Source: Methanocaldococcus bathoardescens
GTDB lineage: Archaea > AGJL01 > Methanococci > Methanococcales > Methanocaldococcaceae
Assembly (NCBI RefSeq): GCF_000739065.1
Contig: NZ_CP009149.1
Coordinates: 124,001-188,000 of the forward strand
DNA: 64,000 nt
Direction: 5' to 3'
The position numbers and the translations under genes are program-made. Positions 35,802 to 48,285 of this stretch are shown piece by piece; position 1 is the stretch's first letter, and the number at the start of each line of letters is the position of its first letter. The notes under the pieces are model-generated. The model saw only the letters and a program-made list of their open reading frames with translations, searched no databases and was not told the DNA's origin.

Positions 35802-36263
35802 TCTATCCCCAATCATTAGTTTTTTACGAACATTTTGGAATACATAAGGTATATATGACGCCTTCCTTTGGGAAGGCATTCAAATCTTCCATTTTAATTT
35901 TAATAACTTTTGCAAAAAACTAATTTTTTGTGTATAGTTTGGACAAACTTTATATAAAAAACTTGAGTATCTTATATCAACATAACTATAATAGATTTTA
36001 AGAAAACTTTACCTTTTCGAGGCGAATATTTTGATAAAGGAAATTGGTCTTTTAAAGAAAATAAGGAATTTCTTATCTTAAATTTAAAATTAAAAGACTT
36101 ATGAAGGAATTATAGTTTTTTACAAAAAACTATGAATATTTTACCTTTTGAAGTAGATACATTAAATTATTTAGATATTATGACATAAAAAGAGATTGTT
36201 TTATTTGATTATCAAAAATTGCCCTAAATATTATGTTATTTTTCCTTATTTTTATCTCTAGGT
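35802..36263. other. AT-rich gene-less stretch with a hairpin and a MITE-end fragment
   Basis: No credible coding sequence was found. It holds the pyrF promoter region, the hairpin GCCTTCCTTTGGGAAGGC at 35862-35879 (like the core hairpins of the MITEs) and, near 36112, AATTATAGTTTTTTACAAAA, which resembles the left end of MITE g. The rest is AT-rich and featureless to my eye. Confidence 0.5.
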
Positions 36264-36321
36264 GGTCTGGTTTTAACTGCAGTCTGAGATTAAAAAGTTT
36301 CCATACCGAAACAGTCTAATT
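36264..36321 (-). CRISPR. Degenerate CRISPR repeats cut off from array 2
   Basis: GGTCTGGTTTTAAC at 36264-36277 is a partial repeat. After a 19-nt gap, GTTTCCATACCGAAACAGTC at 36297 continues a second, mutated repeat that breaks off at CTAATT, where palindromic block 7 begins. They are the old distal (trailer) end of array 2, separated from it by about 250 bases. Confidence 0.75.
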
Positions 36322-36558
36322 CCATAGGGCTCCGCCCTATTGTTATGAACCTTTTAGAAAAAGCTTCACCAAAATCTAACACCTCCTCGCTTACGCTCGG
36401 AGGTGTAACTTGGAATTGCTGAGGTATCTCAATAGGGGCGTAGCCCCTAATGGTTGCGGATACACGGAATAGATTAAGGTGGGGCTTTCAGCCCCACATA
36501 ATCTCTTTTAATCCATAGAGGGGGCAAAGCCCCCTCTATTGGGATACTCCCCCATATT
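36322..36558. repeat. Palindromic block 7 inserted in the end of CRISPR array 2
   Basis: The modules are CCATAGGGCTCCGCCCTATT, a weakened GAACCTTTTAG hairpin, the ACACCTCCTCGC stem, CAATAGGGGCGTAGCCCCTA, a stem on GTGGGGCTTTCAGCCCCAC and CCATAGAGGGGGCAAAGCCC (a stem of about 12 pairs). It directly follows the broken repeat at 36321 and ends about 15 bases before the first intact repeat. Confidence 0.85.
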
Positions 36559-36574
36559 TTTACATGTGTATTAT

Positions 36575-37019
36575 GTTTCCATACCGAAACGGTCTGATTT
36601 TAACAACATTCCTAAGCAATTGATACTTGTATAATTTATAGGTGTTTCCATACCGAAACGGTCTGATTTTAACCTCATCGTCTGTAAATCTATTGTAGTC
36701 GTCCTCCATGTTTCCATACCGAAACGGTCTGATTTTAACTAAAATGGTGATAAAAATGGCATATAGAATAATTAGGTTTCCATACCGAAACGGTCTGATT
36801 TTAACAAATTTTAACAGTGTTTGATGATAAATCATACCATAATTTTGTAGTATCATTGTTTCCATACCGAAACGGTCTGATTTTAACAATTTAAAAATAA
36901 AAAGAAAATATTTAATAAAAAAAGTTTCCATACCGAAACGGTCTGATTTTAACTGTGTTAGTATGTCTTGAAATTAAAGCAAAATCTGTGTTTCCATACC
37001 GAAACGGTCTGATTTTAAC
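36575..37019 (-). CRISPR. CRISPR array 2: 7 repeats, minus-strand orientation
   Basis: On the minus strand the 30-nt repeat begins GTTAAAATCAGACCG and ends TCGGTATGGAAAC; it differs from array 1 by one base in the palindrome (CCGTTTCGG instead of CCGTTACGG). Plus-strand repeat starts are 36575, 36644, 36710, 36776, 36858, 36924 and 36990. Spacers are 36-39 nt except one of 52 nt (36806-36857), which begins with an extra TTTTAAC. The leader is at the right. Older, broken repeats lie beyond block 7. Confidence 0.97.
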
Positions 37020-37405
37020 AGGGCAATATTTTGCTCATTTCGTATGTTATCTCTTCTAATATTTAAGCTTTTTCATACCATAATTTTCGAAGGGTTAATA
37101 ACCCCTTTTATTTATAAACCCCAGAAGTTTTTAATTTGATTTTATTTTCTAATTTTCTATCTTAAAAAGTTTTAAAATTTTATAAATACAAATATTTATT
37201 TGGGAAATTTTGATTTGAAAGTAATTATTTAAAATCTCTTAAAAATCTCTATAATTTAATTAATTTAAATACTTAAAATAATTAAAATAAACTACCCTTC
37301 GAAATTCTCTAAAAATCTTTAAAATCAAAAAATAAGCTCTTAAAAAGCTTTATTTTAAAAATAAAAAGTTTTCCACGTGATAAATGTCATTTGAATATTT
37401 AAATT
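37020..37405 (-). promoter_or_regulatory. CRISPR leader 2
   Basis: This AT-rich sequence upstream (minus strand) of array 2 is homologous to leader 1 over about 380 bases. It shares the proximal GGGCAATATTTTGCTC and the distal CACGTGATAAATG stretch. Homology stops at 37405, just before a palindromic block. Confidence 0.8.
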
Positions 37406-37406
37406 C

Positions 37407-37474
37407 TAAGAGGCATTGCCGAGCGTAGCGAGGCAATGCATCCCGGGTATACCAATAGGGCGGTAGCCCTATGG
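37407..37474. repeat. Palindromic block 8 between leader 2 and alaS
   Basis: Two modules are present, GAGGCATTGCCGAGCG / AGCGAGGCAATGC and CCAATAGGGCGGTAGCCC with TATGG. It starts exactly where leader homology ends and lies about 70 bases upstream of alaS, so it may sit in or near the alaS promoter. Confidence 0.8.
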
Positions 37475-37546
37475 TTTAAATATAACCTCAGAATTATTAG
37501 CTACTTAATATAATTATTAAATTATAAAAATCATTAAGGTGATGGG

Positions 37547-40225
37547 ATGAAACACAATTATAAGGTAAAATTATTTGATGAACTTGGATTTGTAAGAAAG
37601 AAGTGTGAAAAATGTGGGCAATACTTTTGGACTTTAGATGAGGAGAGAGAAACATGTGGGGATGCACCTTGTGATATTTACTCATTCATTGGAAAACCAA
37701 TAACCAAAAAACCTTATGATTATAAAGAGATGGTTAATGAATTTATAAACTTCTTTAAAGAGCATGGGCATGAACCAATAAAAAGAGCCCCAGTAACTGC
37801 AAGAAGATGGAGAGATGACATTTTATTAACAATTGCTTCTATAGCAGTATTTCAACCATGGGTTACCAAGGGAATTGTAAAGCCAAAAGCTAATCCATTA
37901 GTTATAGCTCAGCCATGTATTAGATTAAATGACATTGATAACGTTGGAAGAACTGGAAGGCATTTAACATGCTTTACAATGGGAGGGCATCATGCCTTTA
38001 ACAGAGAAGATGATTTCAAATATTGGCAAGATGAGACAGTTGAACTCTGCTTCAACTTCTTTAAAAAATTAGGGATAGATGAGAAATCAATTACATTTAT
38101 TGAGAGTTGGTGGGAAGGAGGAGGTAATGCAGGGCCTTGCTATGAAGTAATAACCCATGGTGTTGAGTTAGCTACTTTAGTCTTTATGCAGTATGAGAAA
38201 GTTGGAGATAATTATAAAGAGATTCCATTAAAAATAGTTGATACTGGATATGGAATTGAAAGGTTTGTTTGGGCTTCAACTGGAGAACCAACAATATACG
38301 ATGCCATATTTAAAAATATCGTTAATAAATTGAAGGAAGATGCTGGAGTTAAAGATATAGATAAAGAGATATTGGCTAAGATAACTGAGGTTGCTGGTTT
38401 GATGGATGTTAAAGATGTTGGAGATTTAAGAAAGCTTAGAGAAGAAGTAGCTAATAAAGTAAATATTTCAGTTGATGAGTTGGATAAACTAATATCACCT
38501 TATGAAGACATCTATGCAATAGCAGACCACACAAGAGCTTTAGCTTTCATGTTAGGAGATGGAATAGTTCCATCAAACGTTAAAGATGGTTATTTGGTTA
38601 GAATGCTAATAAGAAAGACATTAAGGCATATGGATAGATTAAACCTCTCAATGCCAATAACTGAGATTGTTGCAATGCAGTTGAATGAGATGAGAGATTT
38701 ATATCCAGAATTATTGGATATGGAAGATTATATTATGGAAATCTTAGAAATTGAGACAAATAAATATAGACAGACAATTGAAAGAGGTAAAGGAATCGTT
38801 GAGAGATTATTAAAGAGCAAAAAAGCTATTGATTTAGATAATTTAATTGAATTGTATGACAGTCATGGATTGCCACCAGAGATAGTTAAAGATGTTGCTA
38901 AATCCTTAGGGAAGGATATCAGCATTCCAGATAACTTCTATACAATAGTTGCTGAAAGACATGAGAATAAAGAGGAGGTTAAAGAAAAAGTTAAGTTGCC
39001 AGAGGTTGATACTAAAAAGACGGAGCTATTATTCTATAAATATCCAAAGATGAAAGAGTTTGAGGCAAAAATCTTAAAGGTTGTTGATGATTATGTAATT
39101 TTAGATAAAACTGCATTCTATCCAGAAGGTGGAGGGCAGAAGGCAGATACAGGATATATAATAAAAGGAGATAAGAAGTTTAGGGTTATTGATGTGCAAA
39201 AAGAAAATGACATTGTATATCACAAGATAGAGAACTTAGATGATGAGCTAAAAGAAGGAGATATTGTTAAAGGAGTTATTGATTGGGATAGAAGGTTAAG
39301 TTTAATGAGGCATCACACAGCAACACACATTATAAATGCTGCAGCCCAGAAAGTTTTAGGAAAACACGTTTGGCAGGCAGGTTCAGATGTTGATGTGGAT
39401 AAGGCAAGATTGGATATAACTCACTATAAGAGAATAAGCAGAGAGGAGTTAAAGGAGATTGAAAGAGTAGCTAATGAGATTGTTTTAAATAATTACAATG
39501 TAAAAAGTGTATTTATGGATAGAAATGAGGCAGAAGAGAAATTTGGATTTAGAATATATCAAGGAGGAGTTGTTCCAGGAAATGTTTTGAGAATACTTAT
39601 TATTGAGGATGAAAATGGAAATATAGTTGATGTCCAGGCATGTGGAGGGACACACTGTCAAAACACTGGAGAAGTTGGATTTATAAAGATAATTAAGACA
39701 GAGAGAGTTCAAGATGGTGTTGAGAGATTAATTTACTCAAGTGGTTTAAGTGCTTTAAAAGCAGTGCAGGAAATGGAAGATACTTTAGAGGAGAGTGCAG
39801 AGATATTGAGATGTCCTACTGAAGAACTACCAAAAGTTATAAAGAGATTCTTTGAAGAGTGGAAAGAGCAGAGAAAGAAGATAGAGGAGTTGGAGAAAAA
39901 GATAGGAGAACTTAAGAAATTTGAATTAATGAATAGATTTGAGACAATTGGAAATTACAAAGTTTTAGTTGAAAAAGTTGAGGCTAATCCAAAGGAGATG
40001 TTGAACATAGCCGATAACTTAGCTGTTGAAAATGCTATAGTTGTATTATTAAATGATAAGGGCAATATACTATGTAAGAGAGGAGAAAACGTTGATATAA
40101 AGATGAATGAACTCATAAGATATATTGCCAAGGGAGGAGGAAGAGAGCATTTAGCTCAAGGAAAATATGAAGGAGATGTGGAGGAAATTAAAAAGAAAGT
40201 TATTGAATTCATTAAAAATAAATAA
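37547..40225 (+). CDS. alaS: Alanyl-tRNA synthetase
   Basis: This 892-residue class II synthetase is of archaeal type, with an N-terminal extension carrying a CxxC-like region ([12 protein letters not shown]). Class II motifs include RAPVTARRW and [11 protein letters not shown]; the C-terminal editing domain has the zinc motif HHTATH and CGGTHC, followed by a helical segment and the C-Ala domain with [21 protein letters not shown] precedes the ATG. In my recollection its M. jannaschii neighbour is not pyrF, so a rearrangement breakpoint lies just upstream, in the CRISPR/palindrome region. Confidence 0.96.
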   Translation: MKHNYKVKLFDELGFVRKKCEKCGQYFWTLDEERETCGDAPCDIYSFIGKPITKKPYDYKEMVNEFINFFKEHGHEPIKRAPVTARRWRDDILLTIASIAVFQPWVTKGIVKPKANPLVIAQPCIRLNDIDNVGRTGRHLTCFTMGGHHAFNREDDFKYWQDETVELCFNFFKKLGIDEKSITFIESWWEGGGNAGPCYEVITHGVELATLVFMQYEKVGDNYKEIPLKIVDTGYGIERFVWASTGEPTIYDAIFKNIVNKLKEDAGVKDIDKEILAKITEVAGLMDVKDVGDLRKLREEVANKVNISVDELDKLISPYEDIYAIADHTRALAFMLGDGIVPSNVKDGYLVRMLIRKTLRHMDRLNLSMPITEIVAMQLNEMRDLYPELLDMEDYIMEILEIETNKYRQTIERGKGIVERLLKSKKAIDLDNLIELYDSHGLPPEIVKDVAKSLGKDISIPDNFYTIVAERHENKEEVKEKVKLPEVDTKKTELLFYKYPKMKEFEAKILKVVDDYVILDKTAFYPEGGGQKADTGYIIKGDKKFRVIDVQKENDIVYHKIENLDDELKEGDIVKGVIDWDRRLSLMRHHTATHIINAAAQKVLGKHVWQAGSDVDVDKARLDITHYKRISREELKEIERVANEIVLNNYNVKSVFMDRNEAEEKFGFRIYQGGVVPGNVLRILIIEDENGNIVDVQACGGTHCQNTGEVGFIKIIKTERVQDGVERLIYSSGLSALKAVQEMEDTLEESAEILRCPTEELPKVIKRFFEEWKEQRKKIEELEKKIGELKKFELMNRFETIGNYKVLVEKVEANPKEMLNIADNLAVENAIVVLLNDKGNILCKRGENVDIKMNELIRYIAKGGGREHLAQGKYEGDVEEIKKKVIEFIKNK

Positions 40226-40314
40226 ATTTGCTTTAGCAATATAATCTATTTTCTTTTATTTTGGTGGGTATATAGGTATGAAGTATTTAATAAAATCATT
40301 AGGGTTTGTTCATT

Positions 40315-40392
40315 AGTTTTGATGAAATGGAAAGCTCTACTTTCCAGCTACAAAATCTGTAAGATTTTGTTTAACTTTTTCTAAAAGTTTTT
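40315..40392. repeat. Degenerate palindromic cluster after alaS
   Basis: TTTTGATGAAATGGAAAG begins a run of three hairpins: GGAAAGCTCTACTTTCC (40329-40345), CAAAATCTGTAAGATTTTG (40351-40369) and AACTTTTTCTAAAAGTTT. The last overlaps the leader of the methyltransferase gene. Layout and the TTTTGATGAAA entry resemble the other blocks; no relic of alaS was found. Confidence 0.6.
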
Positions 40393-40402
40393 TGGTGATA
40401 AT

Positions 40403-41344
40403 ATGAATGTCATTGATTTATTCTCTGGCTGTGGAGGATTTTCAAAAGGTTTTTTAGATGAAAACTTTAAAATTTTAGGAGCTATAGAGAACTTTAAGCC
40501 AGTTGTTAAAACTTATTTATACAATATCAAAGCTCCAGTGTGGATGGATGATATAAAGAGGATTCCACCAAAAGCATTTGATGAATTTATAAAAAATGAG
40601 AAAGTTGATGTAATTATCGGCTCTCCTCCATGTGAGCCATTTACAAAAGCAAATAAACTAATTAAAGACAATCCATTAGACAGGTTATATAAAGACAAAA
40701 TTGGTAGGTTAGTTTTATACTACATTGACTATGTTAATTACTTTACACAAAAAAATGACGATTTAATATTTATCATGGAAAATGTTCCACAAATTAAAGA
40801 AATTAAAGATGAACTAAAAAAGTTATTTGGGGACATAGGGCATAAGGTTTATTTCAATATATTAAGGGCAGAGGATTATGGGAATCCATCAAAAAGAGCG
40901 AGAATGTTTATTTCAAATATAAAATTAAAACCAAAGAAAGCTGATAAAATTGTTGTTGTAGAAGAAGCTTTAAAAGACATTCCAAAAGATGCAAAAAATC
41001 ATGAAATTAAAAAACTTTCTAAAGAAAAAGTAGAGATGATATCAAAATTAAAGTGGGAAGAGGCGTTATATAGATATAGAGGAAAGAAAAAGTTGATGTT
41101 TAATTGGTATAGACTTCATCCTCATAAGTTAGCCCCAACTGTTAAAGGAAGAAGTAGATTTGTCCATCCTTATGAAGATAGATTATTAACTGTAAGAGAG
41201 CAGGCAAGGTTGATGAGTTATCCAGATGATTTTGTGTTCTTTGGGGGGAGAGATGCTCAATATAATCAAATTGGAGAAAGTGTTCCTCCGATATTAAGTA
41301 GAGTCATAGCAAAAGAGATTAAAGAAAAGTTAAAAAATAGATAA
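40403..41344 (+). CDS. DNA (cytosine-5) methyltransferase, apparently orphan
   Basis: This 313-residue C5-cytosine methyltransferase has motif I DLFSGCGGFSKGF at residues 5-17, motif IV SPPCEPF with the catalytic Cys 77, motif VI IMENVPQ, motif VIII-like KRARMF, and the C-terminal motifs VREQARLMSYPDDF and NQIGESVPP. The region between motifs VIII and IX, which sets target specificity, is short. No restriction endonuclease gene is adjacent. GGTGATAAT precedes the ATG. It could be a solitary epigenetic methylase or half of a separated restriction system. Confidence 0.9.
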   Translation: MNVIDLFSGCGGFSKGFLDENFKILGAIENFKPVVKTYLYNIKAPVWMDDIKRIPPKAFDEFIKNEKVDVIIGSPPCEPFTKANKLIKDNPLDRLYKDKIGRLVLYYIDYVNYFTQKNDDLIFIMENVPQIKEIKDELKKLFGDIGHKVYFNILRAEDYGNPSKRARMFISNIKLKPKKADKIVVVEEALKDIPKDAKNHEIKKLSKEKVEMISKLKWEEALYRYRGKKKLMFNWYRLHPHKLAPTVKGRSRFVHPYEDRLLTVREQARLMSYPDDFVFFGGRDAQYNQIGESVPPILSRVIAKEIKEKLKNR

Positions 41345-41373
41345 TAAAATTTTTAATAAAGCTTAAAAGTTTT

Positions 41374-42396
41374 TTATAACTTTTCATTTCTTAAATCAAT
41401 TGTTTGGTGCATTTCTGGACCTGTGGAGATTATAGTCACTGGAACTCCTGTAATTTCTTCAACTTTGTTTATAAATTCTTTAGCTTTTTCACTCAGCTTA
41501 TTATATTCAGTTACACCATAACATTCTTTATCGTATTTATCTAATCCAGTTAAAGCAATTTGTGTAGCTCCATTCAATTTACAAGCTTTTCTTGCTAATT
41601 CAAAGTCAAAATAGCCAACTCTTCTCCTTCTTCCAGTAACTGTCCCATACTCAACAATTCCTAAGCTCTCTGCCTCTTCTAATGACATTTCAGTTGGGAA
41701 AGGTCCAGCTCCTACTCTTGTAGGGAAGCTTTTAAAGACAACTATAACCTCATCAACTTTTGTAGGGCCGATACCAACATCTGCAGCAAATGATGAAGCG
41801 GTTGTATCTTTAGATGTTACATAAGGATAAGTTCCATAGTATAATGAGAGCAAAGTTCCTTGTGTTCCTTCGATTAAAACATTTTCGTCTCTATCCAACG
41901 CATTATTGACTTCTTCAGAGACATCTCCTAAAAAGTCCTTTAACTCTTCAATATCCTTTGCCTGTTTTAAAATCCTCAACACTCTATCAACATTTGCAGG
42001 GCCGCAGCCGCTTCCAGTAGTTCCAATCTCTTTAGCTAAGTGCTCATCCTTTCTATCCATAATTTTGTGTTTTTCTTCAATAATTCCACATCTGTAATCT
42101 ACAATCAATCTCTCTCTAACATTAAAGTCTTTAAGCATCTCAACTTCTCTCAACAAAACCTCTGGGTCTACCAAAACACCAGCCCCTATAGCTAACTTTG
42201 CCTCTTTGTATGGGAATCCTGTAGGTATCATTCTAATTCCATAAGATTTTCCTCCTATATTTACAGTATGCCCTGCGTTTGGCCCTACTCCTCCTCTTGC
42301 AATAATTGATGGCTTATCTTTATCACAAATGTAGCTTATTATCTTTCCTTTCCCTTCATCTCCCCATTGTCCTCCAACAATAATGGTGCAGGTCAA
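41374..42396 (-). CDS. purA: Adenylosuccinate synthetase
   Basis: This 340-residue short archaeal form of PurA condenses IMP with aspartate using GTP, on the way to AMP. Diagnostic motifs are [11 protein letters not shown], with the catalytic Asp, at the N-terminus, the catalytic His in [18 protein letters not shown] and [14 protein letters not shown]. Archaeal thermophile enzymes are about 100 residues shorter than E. coli PurA, as here. TTG at 42396 follows AGGTGATTTTA and gives the usual [10 protein letters not shown] start; the GTG six codons upstream would overlap the site. Confidence 0.95.
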   Translation of the reverse strand: MTCTIIVGGQWGDEGKGKIISYICDKDKPSIIARGGVGPNAGHTVNIGGKSYGIRMIPTGFPYKEAKLAIGAGVLVDPEVLLREVEMLKDFNVRERLIVDYRCGIIEEKHKIMDRKDEHLAKEIGTTGSGCGPANVDRVLRILKQAKDIEELKDFLGDVSEEVNNALDRDENVLIEGTQGTLLSLYYGTYPYVTSKDTTASSFAADVGIGPTKVDEVIVVFKSFPTRVGAGPFPTEMSLEEAESLGIVEYGTVTGRRRRVGYFDFELARKACKLNGATQIALTGLDKYDKECYGVTEYNKLSEKAKEFINKVEEITGVPVTIISTGPEMHQTIDLRNEKL

Positions 42397-42510
42397 TAAA
42401 ATCACCTTTTTCACTGTTCAAAACCTTATATTTTTTTGTAATTGTGATATTTAAAGTTAATTAATATTGAATGATGATGATATGTAAATAAAGTTATTTT
42501 ATTCTTCATT

Positions 42511-43311
42511 TTATTTTTCACAAAGGATTTTCCCATATTTATTTTTAAACTCGTCCAAATTCTTAATAGTTGTATCCAAGGTTAAAGGAGTTATTGAAAT
42601 ATGCCCTTTTTTCCTCAAAACATAGACATCTGTATCTTCTTCTTCTTCAAATATTGGATAACCATCAATCCAGTAATAGCTTCTTCCTCTCGGGTCTACT
42701 CTTTCCTCAACATGTGTTGTGTACATCTTTCTTGCCAATCTTGTTATTTCTATAGGTGTTTCTAAAGTTGCATTTTCTGGAATGTTTATATTTAAAACAT
42801 CACATGGCATGTCATAATTTAAATATTTCTCAGCAATTTTTGCAGTTATTTTGGCTGGGATTTCAAAGTTTATTGGTATTTCCAACTCTCTAAATTTTAA
42901 GTGGTCTGAAGTTATTTGTAATGAAGAAGCTACAGATTTAGCCCCATGATGAGCAGCTTCAAATGCAGCCCCTAATGTTCCAGAAGTCATTATTTCAGTT
43001 CCAAGATTTTCTCCAATGTTTATTCCAGAAATAACCAAATCTGGAACTTTTTTTAATATTTGATAGATTCCTAAGATTACACAATCAGTTGGTGTTCCAG
43101 AGACAGCATAGCCAACAATATCTTTTGCTAACTTAACCTTTGTCATCCTCAGTGGTTCAAATAAACTTATTGCTCTTCCAATCCCACTCTGCTGGTTTGT
43201 TGGAGCAACTATAGTTATGTTTGCATCACTAAATCTCTCTTTTAAAGCGTTGTATAATGCTATCAATGAAGGTGAGTAAATCCCATCATCATTAACTATC
43301 AATATTTCCAT
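42511..43311 (-). CDS. surE: Survival protein SurE, 5'-nucleotidase
   Basis: This 266-residue metal-dependent phosphatase acts on nucleoside monophosphates. The metal site includes VNDDG (Asp 8, Asp 9), and downstream motifs are QQSGIGRAIS, VSGTPTDCV, and SGINIGENLGTEIMTSGTLGAA. AGGTGATATC precedes the ATG. It lies upstream of purA on the same strand and is divergent from the winged-helix gene. Confidence 0.94.
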   Translation of the reverse strand: MEILIVNDDGIYSPSLIALYNALKERFSDANITIVAPTNQQSGIGRAISLFEPLRMTKVKLAKDIVGYAVSGTPTDCVILGIYQILKKVPDLVISGINIGENLGTEIMTSGTLGAAFEAAHHGAKSVASSLQITSDHLKFRELEIPINFEIPAKITAKIAEKYLNYDMPCDVLNINIPENATLETPIEITRLARKMYTTHVEERVDPRGRSYYWIDGYPIFEEEEDTDVYVLRKKGHISITPLTLDTTIKNLDEFKNKYGKILCEK

Positions 43312-43402
43312 GATATCACCTAATTAAAGTTATCTTTAACATTTAAATACCTTTAAAGATAATATTTATTGTTAAGTAATTAAAAGTTTTTGAGGGATGA
43401 TA

Positions 43403-44816
<1,414 letters not shown>

Positions 44817-44993
44817 AATATTCTAATATATTTTTACGATATTGTAAGTTTAAAAATTTAAAGTGCATTAATATATGAGTAAGTTATTTAAATCATGACA
44901 ACAAAATTTTCAATTGTTGATATTTTTTCTTTTAGTAATTCAATAGATTGAAATCTTTAAATCTAATTATTTCTATAAAATAAGGTAGAGAAT

Positions 44994-46630
<1,637 letters not shown>

Positions 46631-46683
46631 TTATGTTTAACAAATAATAGTTGGATGTGGAATAAAATATTTATGGTGAAGTT

Positions 46684-47442
46684 ATGAAGCTATTGTTAAT
46701 GGGAGGGACTAAGGATAGTGTTGAAATTGGTAAAAGATTGAGAAATTTAGGAGATGTCTTTATTTTATACACTTCTACAACTGATTACGGTGGAAAATTA
46801 GGGGAAGAGTTTGCTGATGAAATGATAACAAAACCTTTAGATAAAAATGAGCTGAAAGATGTTATAGAAAAATACAATATAGATATCTTAGTCGATGCCA
46901 CTCATCCTTTTGCAATAAATGCAAGCAAAAATGCTATTGATGTTTGTAAAGAGCTTAATATAAAATATGTAAGATTTGAGAGAAAAGAGGAAAAGATAAA
47001 CCATCCAAATGTTATATATGTTAAAGATTTTGTTGAAGCTGCAAGATTGGCTAAAAAAGCAAATAAAGTATTTCACATGGCAGGAATTAAGAATTTAAAG
47101 ACAGTTGTTGATATCGTTGGGAAAGATAAGGTTATAGCAAGAGTTCTACCAATCTCTGTAAATGAGGCATTAAAGATTTTGCCACAAAAAAATATTGTAG
47201 CTATGTATGGGACTTTTTCTAAGGAGCTTAATAAATATTTGATAAAAGATTATGGATGTGACGCCATAATAACTAAGGATAGTGGAGATAGTGGAGGTTT
47301 TGAAGAAAAGGTTTATGGAGCTTTAGAAGCAGGGGCTAAGGTTATAGTTGTTGAAAGGCCAAAAATTAATTATCCAATTTGTTTTAGTGGTATAGAAGAG
47401 CTCATTAATTATATTGCAAATTTAAAAATGTCAAAATTTTAA
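46684..47442 (+). CDS. cobK: Cobalt-precorrin-6A reductase
   Basis: This 252-residue CobK/CbiJ enzyme reduces the corrin ring during anaerobic cobamide synthesis, needed for the methyltransferases of methanogenesis. Motifs seen are MGGTKDSVEIGKRL near the start, VDATHPFA, FERKE and the late ITKDSGDSGGFEEK, which is characteristic. ATGGTGAAGTT precedes the ATG. It is followed after 27 bases by a sulfite-reductase-like gene, whose product also uses a tetrapyrrole. Confidence 0.92.
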   Translation: MKLLLMGGTKDSVEIGKRLRNLGDVFILYTSTTDYGGKLGEEFADEMITKPLDKNELKDVIEKYNIDILVDATHPFAINASKNAIDVCKELNIKYVRFERKEEKINHPNVIYVKDFVEAARLAKKANKVFHMAGIKNLKTVVDIVGKDKVIARVLPISVNEALKILPQKNIVAMYGTFSKELNKYLIKDYGCDAIITKDSGDSGGFEEKVYGALEAGAKVIVVERPKINYPICFSGIEELINYIANLKMSKF

Positions 47443-47469
47443 TTCTACATAATTTTTTTGGTGAAAAGA

Positions 47470-48285
47470 ATGCACTGCAACATAAACTTAAAATATGGAG
47501 TTATAATGAAAAAAGATGGATATTCATTAAGAGTTTCTTTAAAACCTGGATTTATAAATGCTGAGCAGTTAAAGGCAATAGCGTATATCATTGAAAATTT
47601 TGGTGATAATAAAGCCCATATAACAACAAGACAAGGCATTGAATTTAAAATATCCCCAGAATATTTAGAAGAAGTGGAAAAAATTTTAAATAGTGTTAAT
47701 TTAACCTTAGGTTCAACTGGAACCAGGGTTAGGCAAGTCGTATCTTGTATTGGCTTAGAATGCTACAACGCTATTGGAGATTCAGTTTCTTTAGCGAGAA
47801 TGATTCATGAAGAGTTTGAAGGTGTCTGGGTTCCAAGAAAAGTGAAGATAAATGTTAGTGGTTGTCCAAATTCATGCACGTTTCATAGATTTTGTGATAT
47901 AGGAATATGTTATAGATATAAAATAACTATAGACAAAGAGATTTGCACAAATTGTGGAAAATGTAAAGATTTTTGTGATTTAGATGCTATAGATTGGGAA
48001 AATAAAATAATAAAAGATACATGCACTGGAGAGGGTAGATGTACTGCTCTATGTGATTCTTTTAAAGCTGAGAGAGTTATTAGCATGTTCGTTGGAGGGA
48101 AAGGTGGGAGGATATATAAAGAAGGAAAACATCTAATAGATTTAAAAACTGAGGATGATGTTTTATTGGTTATTGATGAATTGATAAGTTTATATGCAAA
48201 GTTTGGGAAAGGCAGGATGGCAGATTTCGTCGAAAATTATGGGATTGAGAGATTAAAAAAGAATATAGAAGAGTTGATAAAATGA
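47470..48285 (+). CDS. Dissimilatory sulfite reductase-like protein (siroheme/Fe-S)
   Basis: This 271-residue protein has the siroheme-[4Fe-4S] cysteine set split as CIGLEC and NVSGCPNSC, preceded by THxGIE-like (TTRQGIEFK) and TRVRQVVSC substrate-side motifs. Inserted after these is a ferredoxin segment CTNCGKCKDFC and a second Cys group (TCTGEGRCTALC). It belongs to the short Dsr-like proteins of methanogens, whose physiological substrate is uncertain. ATG at 47470 follows GGTGAAAAGA. The stop overlaps the RaSEA start by 4 bases. Confidence 0.88.
   Translation: MHCNINLKYGVIMKKDGYSLRVSLKPGFINAEQLKAIAYIIENFGDNKAHITTRQGIEFKISPEYLEEVEKILNSVNLTLGSTGTRVRQVVSCIGLECYNAIGDSVSLARMIHEEFEGVWVPRKVKINVSGCPNSCTFHRFCDIGICYRYKITIDKEICTNCGKCKDFCDLDAIDWENKIIKDTCTGEGRCTALCDSFKAERVISMFVGGKGGRIYKEGKHLIDLKTEDDVLLVIDELISLYAKFGKGRMADFVENYGIERLKKNIEELIK

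Noticed and set aside
36560-36931. Open frame across CRISPR array 2
   Set aside because: It is the same artefact on the minus strand, with a peptide repeating every repeat-spacer unit.
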